Origin: Vulcanimicrobiota bacterium
GTDB taxonomy: Bacteria; Vulcanimicrobiota; Vulcanimicrobiia; Vulcanimicrobiales; Vulcanimicrobiaceae
Assembly (NCBI GenBank): GCA_019233165.1
Contig: JAFAMS010000477.1
Location: 1-6,870, forward strand
Length of the DNA stretch: 6,870 bases
Direction: 5' to 3'
Shown here: in pieces, positions 1-6,308 of the stretch
Layout of the letters: each line of letters opens with the position of its first letter
How positions within the stretch are numbered: the first letter of the stretch is position 1
The notes under the pieces: generated by a model
Told to the model about the DNA's origin: nothing
Database searches by the model: none
What the model saw: the letters and a program-made list of their open reading frames with translations, nothing else
Made by a program: the position numbers and the translations under genes

Positions 1-2
1 GC

Positions 3-758
3 TTGGCGACTACGACCACCGGAAGGCTCGTTCTCGTGACCGGCGGAGCAGGCGGTCTCGGACGCGGTATTACCTTCGGCCTGGCGCGGGCCGGTTTTCG
101 GATAGCGTTCACGTACCGGCCCGGCGGGACGCCGCCCGACGAAACGCTCGAACTGATCCGTGAGTTCGATCCGGAGGCGCTCGCGATTCCCTCCGACGCA
201 AGCCGGGATGCGGAGGGCGCGCGCGCGGTACGGATTGCATCCGAACGAGCCCCCGTCGATGTCCTCGTCCACGTCGTCGGGCCGATCGTCGTCGGTTCTT
301 TTGCGAGGATGACCTATCAAGACTACCGGGCAATGGTCGACGGAAACCTCGGGAGCGCCGTTTCGCTCGCGCGCGCGGTGCTGCCGTCGATGCGGGAACG
401 CGGGTTCGGCCGCTTGATCTTTTTTGGGATGAACGGCTCCGAAGTGACGATGCCGGCGCCGACGCAGTCCTTGTATGCCGCCGCCAAGGCCGGCCTGACG
501 TCGTTCGCGCGCTCCCTGGCAGTCGAGGAAGCAAGGCACGGGATCACCGTCAACATCGTCAACGTCGGCGATATTCGCGATAAGGCCGCCGACCGGGAGA
601 CCGCGATCACGTTGCGAGGAAAAAATCCTACGGGGCGCGCCGGATCCTGGGAGGATATCGCCAACGCGGTCGTGTTTTTTGCCACCGATGCGGCCGGATT
701 CATCAACGGACAGGCCCTGGCGGTGACCGGCGGCCTGCTCGAGGCGTACGAGCGGTGA
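3..758 (+). CDS. SDR-family NAD(P)-dependent oxidoreductase (FabG-like)
   Basis: This 251-residue protein has the length and fold signature of a classical short-chain dehydrogenase/reductase, a soluble Rossmann-fold oxidoreductase. The cofactor motif TGGAGGLG lies at residues 13-20, an acidic D65 sits in the adenine-contact position, and the catalytic residues appear as N115, S146 (probable), Y158 and K162 (YAAAK). The C-terminal GRAGSWEDIANAVVFFATD and INGQALAVTGG stretches are typical of FabG-like members. Tyr-Arg after strand 2 (residues 38-39) suggests NADP(H), by inference. Two motifs are off-consensus: NNAG is replaced by HVVG (90-93), and the usual PG after VN is VG (188-189), so this is a divergent subgroup. 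The substrate cannot be told from sequence. The start is a TTG only 2 nt from the window edge, so its ribosome binding site is not visible and a more upstream start is possible. The stop overlaps the next gene by 4 nt. Confidence 0.9.
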   Translation: MATTTTGRLVLVTGGAGGLGRGITFGLARAGFRIAFTYRPGGTPPDETLELIREFDPEALAIPSDASRDAEGARAVRIASERAPVDVLVHVVGPIVVGSFARMTYQDYRAMVDGNLGSAVSLARAVLPSMRERGFGRLIFFGMNGSEVTMPAPTQSLYAAAKAGLTSFARSLAVEEARHGITVNIVNVGDIRDKAADRETAITLRGKNPTGRAGSWEDIANAVVFFATDAAGFINGQALAVTGGLLEAYER

Positions 759-2284
759 TCGTATTCGTTTGGATCGTCATCGCGGTCGTGACGCTGATGC
801 GCGCGATCTCGATCTTTAACGTCCCGCTCGTGGGTGACGAAGCGTACTACTGGGAGTGGAGCAAGCGGCTCGCTTTCGGCTACGTCGACCATCCGCCGGT
901 CGTGGCGTGGACGATCGCGGCGTTCTCATGGCTCGGGAGCAATCCGGGGTTCGTTCGCCTCGGCTTCGTCGTCAGCGGGATCGTCGCGACTCTCGCGGTC
1001 GCGGCCGCCGCGACGGAGATTGCCCGGGACCGGCGGGCAGGCGCCGCCGCTGCGCTCGCGTTGACGTTGACGCCGCTCCTCTCGCTGGCGTTCGGGATGG
1101 CGCAGCCGGACGGACCGTATCTTGCCTTTTGGTGCGTTTCTCTGTGGCTCGCGGCCCGCGCGTTTCGCCGCAACGAGCGATGGGCTTGGATCGCGCTCGG
1201 TTTTGCCATGGGCGGCGTCCTCCTCTCGCGCTTCCTCGGCTGGGCGCTGGTCTTCGGCGTTGCCGCGTACGCGCTCGCGCCCGAACGTCGGTCGGCGTGG
1301 CGCAAAGGCCTGACACTCTCGTTCGCGATCGCGGCCGCATGTTATGCGCCGTTCGTGTTGTGGAATGCGACGCACGGCTGGGCGACGTTCGAGTTCACGT
1401 TTTTCGGGCGGCACGTCCCGAAAGCGTTCTCGATCAAACGCGTCGTCGACATGTATGCGGTCCAAGCCGCGGCGTACTCGCCGGGGCTTTGGCTCGGCGC
1501 GCTGATTTGCGCCGTACGGCCGCGCGACGCGCTGTTGGCCTGGACTTCCGTTCCTTTGATCGCACTCTTGACCGTGCTTGGAGTCTTCGAGCCCGTCGAG
1601 ATCCATTGGGTCTTCGGCGCCTACGCCTCGCTCTGCGTCGCGATCGGAATCGCGTACGTGGCGCTCTCGCCGCGGGCGCGCGTGATTTGGGCGACCGCCT
1701 CCGCGGTACCGGCACTCGTATTGCTTCCGGCGATCTTCGTTGCGACCGAGGTCCCAGGCGACATCTATCAGGTGATCCGCAGCACGGGATCGGTACTGCG
1801 CAACACCGGTCCTTGGGAGATCTATACGACCGGACAGCTCGCGCACAACGTCAAGATCATCGCGGGAGAGCACGACGCGATCGTGATGACCGACGGCTAC
1901 GGGCTTTCGTCGGTCCTCGATTTCGACGCGGGGATCCCGCCGGTCGTGATCGGCTACAATTGGCAAGGCGCCGAGTCGCACGAATGGATCACGCACATCG
2001 GCGGCCCACGAACCGCGCTCTTCGTCGACAAGTCTTCGCTCGTGAAGTTGCCGCCCGGGCCCAAGCATCCGCTGGGCGAACCCGGACGCCCGGATTTCGC
2101 CGCGCAGCTGCACCGCGCGTGCGCGGAGGTGGAGCCGGGACCGACGCTCTACTACGATGCCGGAATGGGTGTGCCGCCCCGGCCTTACTATCTCACGTGG
2201 TGTTACGGTTTGACCGACCGAGGTCTCGCGCTCTTGCGCGCACCCGGTCCCTGGTACACGGCGCCGCACATCGCCAATCTGTGA
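755..2284 (+). CDS. GT39-family (ArnT/PMT-like) membrane glycosyltransferase
   Basis: This 509-residue polytopic membrane protein belongs to the GT-C fold dolichyl/polyprenyl-phosphate-sugar transferases (PMT_2, ArnT-like). A first membrane helix (about 1-20) is followed by an extracytoplasmic loop with the acidic catalytic-type motif GDEAYYWEW (27-35) and the family signature DHPP (45-48). QPDGPYLAFW (117-126) supplies a second conserved acid, and WNATHGWATF (203-212) matches the ArnT-type loop. About ten further hydrophobic segments run to residue 330. The last 180 residues are largely hydrophilic, probably an extracytoplasmic domain. Known relatives move a sugar from a polyprenyl-phosphate carrier to lipid A, protein or another envelope acceptor; donor and acceptor are unknown here. 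The GTG start lies in a GTGA overlap with the SDR stop, suggesting translational coupling. GAGG at 741-744, ten bases upstream, is a plausible Shine-Dalgarno. Starting here keeps the first membrane helix, which the next ATG would cut. Confidence 0.9.
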   Translation: MIVFVWIVIAVVTLMRAISIFNVPLVGDEAYYWEWSKRLAFGYVDHPPVVAWTIAAFSWLGSNPGFVRLGFVVSGIVATLAVAAAATEIARDRRAGAAAALALTLTPLLSLAFGMAQPDGPYLAFWCVSLWLAARAFRRNERWAWIALGFAMGGVLLSRFLGWALVFGVAAYALAPERRSAWRKGLTLSFAIAAACYAPFVLWNATHGWATFEFTFFGRHVPKAFSIKRVVDMYAVQAAAYSPGLWLGALICAVRPRDALLAWTSVPLIALLTVLGVFEPVEIHWVFGAYASLCVAIGIAYVALSPRARVIWATASAVPALVLLPAIFVATEVPGDIYQVIRSTGSVLRNTGPWEIYTTGQLAHNVKIIAGEHDAIVMTDGYGLSSVLDFDAGIPPVVIGYNWQGAESHEWITHIGGPRTALFVDKSSLVKLPPGPKHPLGEPGRPDFAAQLHRACAEVEPGPTLYYDAGMGVPPRPYYLTWCYGLTDRGLALLRAPGPWYTAPHIANL

Positions 2285-2340
2285 GTTTATTGGTGATGGA
2301 CCGAGCGCAGCGGGATCGTGCTTCTGCGACGGCGTTGTTG

Positions 2341-2390
2341 CGAGGTCGGCCTGGGGGCCCCACGCAAAGCGTGGGGGGCGCGCAGCCTCG
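2341..2390 (+). repeat. GC-rich nested stem-loop, possible dispersed palindromic element
   Basis: The core is a perfect 8-bp stem, CCCCACGC (2358-2365) with GCGTGGGG (2369-2376), closed by an AAA loop. An outer stem pairs CGAGG (2341-2345) with CCTCG (2386-2390). The left arm also contains the palindrome GGGGCCCC (2354-2361), so alternative pairings compete. No run of T follows on the + strand, which argues against a classical intrinsic terminator for the GT39 gene. It may be a REP-like dispersed element, an mRNA-stabilising structure or a Rho-dependent processing site. Only one copy is present in this window, so repeat status is an inference. Confidence 0.45.
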
Positions 2391-2393
2391 GGC

Positions 2394-2397
2394 GGAG
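2394..2397 (+). promoter_or_regulatory. Possible ribosome binding site for the M1 aminopeptidase
   Basis: GGAG sits 9 nt upstream of the ATG at 2407, a workable Shine-Dalgarno spacing. It also forms part of the small GGCG-GAG-CGCC hairpin (2391-2401), so the site could be partly masked in the mRNA. An in-frame TAG immediately precedes the ATG, so the gene cannot start further upstream. Confidence 0.45.
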
Positions 2398-2406
2398 CGC
2401 CGTTAG

Positions 2407-4875
2407 ATGGAAAGGCGGGCGTTCGCGCTGCCTGGTTCGCAGCTGCAGTACGGGCCCGATCGGCCCTTGCGGGTGACGCACATCGACTTGCAGCTGCGGA
2501 CGGATCTCGACAAGAAGACGATCGACGGCGTCTGCACGACGATGGTTCGTGCCGTCGACGACGGTATCGACCGGATCGTCCTCGATGCGGTCGACCTCGA
2601 GATCGCCGGGGTCGAAGCCGCCGGAAAGCCGCTCGAGCATGTCGTACGGAGCGAGAACCTCGAAGTACGGTTCGGCCGTCCGCTCGCAGCCGGCGAGCGA
2701 TTCGAGTTCTCGATTGCGTATCGGGTGGTCGAACCGCGACGCGGCGCGTATTTCACGGCGCCCGATCGCGCCGATCCGAAGAAGCCGCGGCAACTCTGGA
2801 CGCAAAGCCAAGACAGCGACGCTCGCTACTGGTTTCCGTGCGTCGACTATCCCGACAACAAACAGACCAGCTCGACGACCGTCGTCGTGCGCAAAGGCCT
2901 TTTCGCGCTCGCGAACGGCGCCTTGCTGGAACGGCGCGACGACGCCGAGACGACGACGTTCACCTACCGTCTCGAAGCGCCGCAGCCGACGTATCTCTTC
3001 ACGCTGGTCGTCGGCGAATTCACCGAGGTCGCGCAGCCCGGCGGCTCGGTTCCGACGTACTACTACGTCCCCCCCGGGAGGGAAGACGACGGCGAGCGCG
3101 CTTTCGGGAAGACGCCCGCGATGATGCGAGCGTTCAACGACTTCATCGGCGTCGATTACCCGTTCGTCCGCTATTCTCAGATTGCGGTCGCGGACTTCAT
3201 CTTCGGCGGGATGGAGAACACGACCGCAACGACGCAGACGGACCGGACGCTTCACGACGAGCGTGCCCACCTGGATTTCTCGAGCGACCCGCTGGTATCG
3301 CACGAGCTCGCGCACCAATGGTTCGGCGACCTGCTGACGACGCGCGACTGGTCGCATGCGTGGCTCAACGAGGGATTCGCGACCTACTTCGAGGCGGTTT
3401 GGTACGAATACGACCTCGGCCCCGAGGAGTACGCGTACCACGTCGAGTCGATGGTGCGCGCGTACATCAGCGAGGACGAGGAGCGGTACCGCCGGCCGAT
3501 CGTGTTCAACCGCTTCGTGTACCCGATCGAGCTCTTCGATCGGCACCTCTACCAAAAGGGTGGCGCCGTGCTCCACATGCTCCGCGGCGTCTTGGGGAAA
3601 GACCGTTTCCAGCGCTCGATCAAGCGCTATGTCACCGACAACGCCGGTGGGAGCGTTGAGACGATCGATTTCGTCCGCGCGATCGAAGCCGCGACGGGGC
3701 GGAATCTCCGCTGGTTCTTCGAGCAGTGGATCGAACGCGGCGGACATCCCGAGCTCGAGCTCTCGTATCGATACGACGGCGAGCGCAAGAGTGCCGTCGT
3801 CGACGTGCGACAGAAACAGAAGATCGACGAGAACAACCCCGCTTACCGATTCGAGCTGAACGTCGAGTTCGAGGGTCACGAGCCGGTTCGGCTCGCGATC
3901 GAGCGCGAAAGCGAATCGTTTGCGATCCCGCTAGCCCACGAACCGAAGCGCGTCAGGCTCGATCCCGGCGCTCACGTGCTGGGAAAGGTCGAGTACAAAC
4001 TGCCGGCCGAGATGCTGATCGAGATCCTGCGCGTCGAAGAAGATCCGATCGCGCGCATTCGCGCGGCGCAGGCGCTCGGGAAGATCAACAACCGCAAGGC
4101 GAGCCAAACGCTCGTCGCCGCGCTCGCCGCCGATCGCTTCTGGGGCGTCGGCGTCGAGATCGCTCGAACGCTTGCCACGACCGGCGCGCCTTGGGCGAAA
4201 GACGCGTTGATCGAGGCTCGCCGGCACGAGCATCCCAAGGTGCGCCGCGCGATCGCGACGGCGCTCGGAACGTTCCCGCGCGATCCGGCGGTCGCAACCG
4301 CGCTCGTTGAAATGCTCGGCGACGCCTCCTACTTCGTCGTCGCGGCCGCGCTCGAGAGTTTGGGGAAGACCCGGGATCCGCGCGCGTTCGAAATTCTCGC
4401 CGAGCACGTCCTCGTCTCGTCCTGGAACGAAACGATTGCGGCCGGCGCCGCGCGGGGACTCGCCGAGCTCGCCGACCCGCGTGCGAGCGCACCGCTGATC
4501 GACGCGACGGGGAACGATCGCGCGGAGGAGCTGCGCCGGGCCGCGCTCCTCGCGCTCGCGCGGCTCTACGCGTTGCTGGACGAGCGCCGGCCTTCGATCG
4601 TCGAAGCGATCGTGGCGGCGCTCTCGGACGAATCGTTCTTCATCAGGGCTACGGCGATCGCGGCAGCGGAGCTCTTGGGACGCGGCGAAGCGATTCCGGC
4701 GCTGCGCCGCATATCCGATCGGGATGGCGATGGTCGGCTGCGGCGGGACGCTCTCGAGGCGATCGAGCGGATCTCGGAAGCGCAGCGCGCACCGGCCGAG
4801 ATCGCGAAACTACGGACGGAGATCGCCGAGCTGCGAGAGGAGCTGCAAGCACTACGGCTGCGTACCGAGCACTAG
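2407..4875 (+). CDS. M1-family zinc aminopeptidase with C-terminal HEAT repeats and coiled coil
   Basis: This 822-residue protein is a gluzincin aminopeptidase that removes N-terminal residues from peptides. The N-terminal beta domain covers about residues 20-205. The catalytic domain carries the exopeptidase motif GGMEN (267-271), the zinc site HELAH (299-303) and the third ligand E322 in NEGFATY, exactly the HEXXH-X18-E spacing. Y382 in LYQKGG fits the transition-state tyrosine, so the enzyme looks catalytically intact. A beta-sandwich-like stretch runs to about 530. In place of a plain helical C-domain, about seven HEAT-type helical repeats follow, recognisable near residues 546-560, 608-623, 640-655, 673-688, 706-720, 741-757 and 773-789. 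A charged heptad coiled coil closes the protein (about 797-820). There is no signal peptide or membrane helix, so it is probably cytoplasmic. The ATG start is fixed by the TAG just before it. Its 3' end abuts or overlaps the S13 peptidase gene, suggesting co-transcription. Confidence 0.95.
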   Translation: MERRAFALPGSQLQYGPDRPLRVTHIDLQLRTDLDKKTIDGVCTTMVRAVDDGIDRIVLDAVDLEIAGVEAAGKPLEHVVRSENLEVRFGRPLAAGERFEFSIAYRVVEPRRGAYFTAPDRADPKKPRQLWTQSQDSDARYWFPCVDYPDNKQTSSTTVVVRKGLFALANGALLERRDDAETTTFTYRLEAPQPTYLFTLVVGEFTEVAQPGGSVPTYYYVPPGREDDGERAFGKTPAMMRAFNDFIGVDYPFVRYSQIAVADFIFGGMENTTATTQTDRTLHDERAHLDFSSDPLVSHELAHQWFGDLLTTRDWSHAWLNEGFATYFEAVWYEYDLGPEEYAYHVESMVRAYISEDEERYRRPIVFNRFVYPIELFDRHLYQKGGAVLHMLRGVLGKDRFQRSIKRYVTDNAGGSVETIDFVRAIEAATGRNLRWFFEQWIERGGHPELELSYRYDGERKSAVVDVRQKQKIDENNPAYRFELNVEFEGHEPVRLAIERESESFAIPLAHEPKRVRLDPGAHVLGKVEYKLPAEMLIEILRVEEDPIARIRAAQALGKINNRKASQTLVAALAADRFWGVGVEIARTLATTGAPWAKDALIEARRHEHPKVRRAIATALGTFPRDPAVATALVEMLGDASYFVVAAALESLGKTRDPRAFEILAEHVLVSSWNETIAAGAARGLAELADPRASAPLIDATGNDRAEELRRAALLALARLYALLDERRPSIVEAIVAALSDESFFIRATAIAAAELLGRGEAIPALRRISDRDGDGRLRRDALEAIERISEAQRAPAEIAKLRTEIAELREELQALRLRTEH
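4835..4842 (+). promoter_or_regulatory. Candidate Shine-Dalgarno for the S13 peptidase, inside the M1 gene
   Basis: GAGAGGAG closely matches the anti-Shine-Dalgarno complement and lies in the last coding stretch of the M1 gene. It is 11 nt upstream of the ACG at 4854 and 41 nt upstream of the CTG at 4884. That makes it useful only to an early start, not to the TTG at 4911. The same bases encode Arg-Glu-Glu of the coiled coil, where such purine-rich codons are expected, so the match may be coincidental. Confidence 0.35.
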
Positions 4876-4922
4876 CCTTCCTTCTGATAGGCGGCTTTCT
4901 GGCAGCCTGCTTGTCGGCGTGC
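4854..4922 (+). other. Probable lipoprotein signal peptide coding segment of the S13 peptidase
   Basis: Translating upstream of 4911 in the S13 frame gives, from 4854, (M/T)-A-A-Y-R then ALAFLLIGGFLAAC and LSAC. This is a positive n-region, a hydrophobic core and a lipobox LAAC (Cys codon 4908-4910), immediately followed by a second lipobox LSAC (Cys codon 4920-4922). The frame stays open back to a TGA at 4308-4310 but holds no ATG, GTG or TTG before 4911. Non-standard candidates are ACG at 4854, which gives Cys19/Cys23, and CTG at 4884, which gives a signal too short to be convincing. The first 22 bases overlap the end of the M1 gene. The coding reading is directly visible; use of the signal is inference. 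Confidence 0.65.
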
Positions 4923-6308
4923 ACGGCGCCGGCCGAGGCTCCCTCGGAGGCCGCGGTATCGAGAACGGCGTCGAGCAGCCGCCGACCGCCGATCCACCCT
5001 TGGAGCGAGGCCGACCGCCGGCGCGTTCGGGCGACCGTCGACGAGTCGCTCCGCTCGCCGTACTTCGCCGCCGCCGGCGTCGCGCTCGCGGGCGACGACG
5101 GCGAACTCATCTATGGCCGCAACGCGCAGCACGATTACGCTCCCGCATCGACGCTGAAGGCGATCGTCGCTGCAGTGGCACTCGGCCGTCTCGGCACGAA
5201 AGCGCGGCTCGAGACGCGGTTCGAATCGCTCGAACAGCCCGATGCCGTCGGGACGATCGACGACTTGTGGCTCGTCGGCGGCGGCGATCCGGTCCTCGAT
5301 CCCGACCAGCTCAAAGGCGGCGTCGGGGCGCTCTTCGCGCGCGGAGTGCGTCACATTACGGGCGATTTGATCGTCGACGCGACCTCGTTTAGGGAGCCGG
5401 AGCAAAATCCGGCGTGGGCGCCGGACGACTTCGAGTACGAATACGCCGCCGGGACGAGCCCCATCTCGCTCAACTGGGACGTCATCGAGTTCAAGATCGC
5501 GCCGACCCAAATCGGCGCGCCGGCGCGCGTTCGCGTCTTTCCGGCGTCGTCCGATGTGGTCGTACGGGGCGCACCGACGACCGGATACGGGACGCTTCTG
5601 CGCATAACGCGCAGTGCGCCCGGGCGCAACGAGTTCGTCGTTGAGGGGACGATCGCGCCGGGCGGCGAGCAGTCGTTCTTTCGGCCGGTCGTCGGGATTC
5701 CGATGTGGGCTGGACTCGTCGCCGGCCAAATGCTGCGGGACCGCGGGATCGCGCTGGACGGCGAGGTCCGTCTCGGCGAGGATCCGCACGCGATGCAGAC
5801 GCTATGGGACCACCGCTCGCCGCCACTCGCGAAGATGGTGAAGCAGATGCTTTTCGAGTCCGACAACCATATCGCCGAACAGCTGCTGGGCGTCATCGGC
5901 GGTCCCGCTGCCGCGAAAGCGTATCTCGAACAACTCGGGATCGCCGAACCCGGTTTGCGGTTGGTCGACGGGAGCGGCTTGGCGGAGAGCGATCGCGTCG
6001 CGCCCCAGACGTTCGTGCAGTTGCTCCAAGCGGCCGCGCGCTCCCCGTTCGGGGAAACGTACGTCACGTCGTTGCCGCGCGCAGGGATCGAGGGGACGGT
6101 CCGTCACCACGACCTTCACGCGGCGCTCGGGTTGGTTCGCGCGAAAAGCGGGCACATTGCCGACGTCAACGCGCTCGTCGGTTACGTCGATTCACGCCGT
6201 CACGGAAAGCTAGCGTTCGCGTTCCTTGTAAACGCGCCGGGCGCCGACGACGCAACCTCGATCCAAGTCGGAATCGACCGCATGCTCGACGCGCTGGCTC
6301 TCCTATGA
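4911..6308 (+). CDS. dacB: D-alanyl-D-alanine carboxypeptidase/endopeptidase, PBP4 type (peptidase S13)
   Basis: This penicillin-binding protein acts on peptidoglycan peptides outside the cytoplasmic membrane, trimming terminal D-Ala or cutting D-Ala-mDAP cross-links. Numbering from the TTG at 4911 (465 residues), all three active-site motifs are present: SxxK as S80-T-L-K83, SxN as S317-D-N319, and the KTG box as K412-S-G414. The gap of about 234 residues between the first two motifs holds the extra domains typical of S13 enzymes. LVDGSGLAESDRVAP (351-365) is also characteristic of the family. TTG at 4911 is the only conventional start in the open frame, but it removes most of an apparent lipoprotein signal encoded just upstream, so the true start is probably earlier, around 4854-4884. 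The mature protein would then be a lipid-anchored envelope enzyme with a Pro/Ser/Ala-rich linker before the catalytic domain. It follows the M1 gene and overlaps the TldD gene by ATGA. The symbol is by family resemblance. Confidence 0.9.
   Translation: MSACTAPAEAPSEAAVSRTASSSRRPPIHPWSEADRRRVRATVDESLRSPYFAAAGVALAGDDGELIYGRNAQHDYAPASTLKAIVAAVALGRLGTKARLETRFESLEQPDAVGTIDDLWLVGGGDPVLDPDQLKGGVGALFARGVRHITGDLIVDATSFREPEQNPAWAPDDFEYEYAAGTSPISLNWDVIEFKIAPTQIGAPARVRVFPASSDVVVRGAPTTGYGTLLRITRSAPGRNEFVVEGTIAPGGEQSFFRPVVGIPMWAGLVAGQMLRDRGIALDGEVRLGEDPHAMQTLWDHRSPPLAKMVKQMLFESDNHIAEQLLGVIGGPAAAKAYLEQLGIAEPGLRLVDGSGLAESDRVAPQTFVQLLQAAARSPFGETYVTSLPRAGIEGTVRHHDLHAALGLVRAKSGHIADVNALVGYVDSRRHGKLAFAFLVNAPGADDATSIQVGIDRMLDALALL

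Larger units (their letters stand above)
2285..2406 (+). other. Intergenic gap between GT39 and M1 genes
   Basis: This 122-nt stretch is the only sizeable non-coding gap in the window. It begins with a slightly AT-richer patch (2283-2296) and then becomes very GC-rich. I see no convincing -35/-10 pair. It holds a strong stem-loop (separate entry) and a minor GGCG/CGCC hairpin at 2391-2401. A frame-shifted open frame reaches TAG at 2404-2406, directly before the M1 start codon, but it is a shadow of the GT39 gene. A promoter for the peptidase cluster would be expected here or upstream, but cannot be supported from sequence alone. Confidence 0.6.

Noticed and set aside
926..2269. 447-residue minus-strand frame opposite GT39
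   Set aside because: It has Arg/Glu-rich low-complexity composition with no motif and is fully covered by a confident membrane glycosyltransferase gene on the other strand.
2358..2376. Intrinsic terminator for the GT39 gene
   Set aside because: The stem is strong, but it is followed by GG and CGCG rather than a T-tract, so the defining feature of a Rho-independent terminator is missing.
856..2406. 516-codon + strand frame overlapping GT39 and ending just before the M1 start
   Set aside because: The product is extremely Arg-rich with no domain and follows from the codon bias of the GT39 gene in a shifted frame. The TAG-ATG junction with M1 is probably coincidental.
2287..3879. 530-residue open frame on the minus strand opposite the M1 gene
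   Set aside because: It lies antisense to a certain gene with intact catalytic motifs, shows no recognisable domain, and is rich in Arg/Val/Glu/Asp as expected from reading high-GC codons backwards. It is a shadow frame.
4717..4755. DRDGDGRLRRDA (residues 771-782 of the M1 protein) resembling an EF-hand calcium loop
   Set aside because: Position 12 is Ala rather than Glu/Asp, and the segment fits the turn and second helix of a HEAT repeat like its neighbours.
4801..4911. Programmed frameshift making an M1-PBP4 fusion protein
   Set aside because: No canonical slippery heptamer is visible near the M1 stop, and a lipoprotein signal in the middle of a cytoplasmic fusion would make little sense. 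A separate start is simpler.
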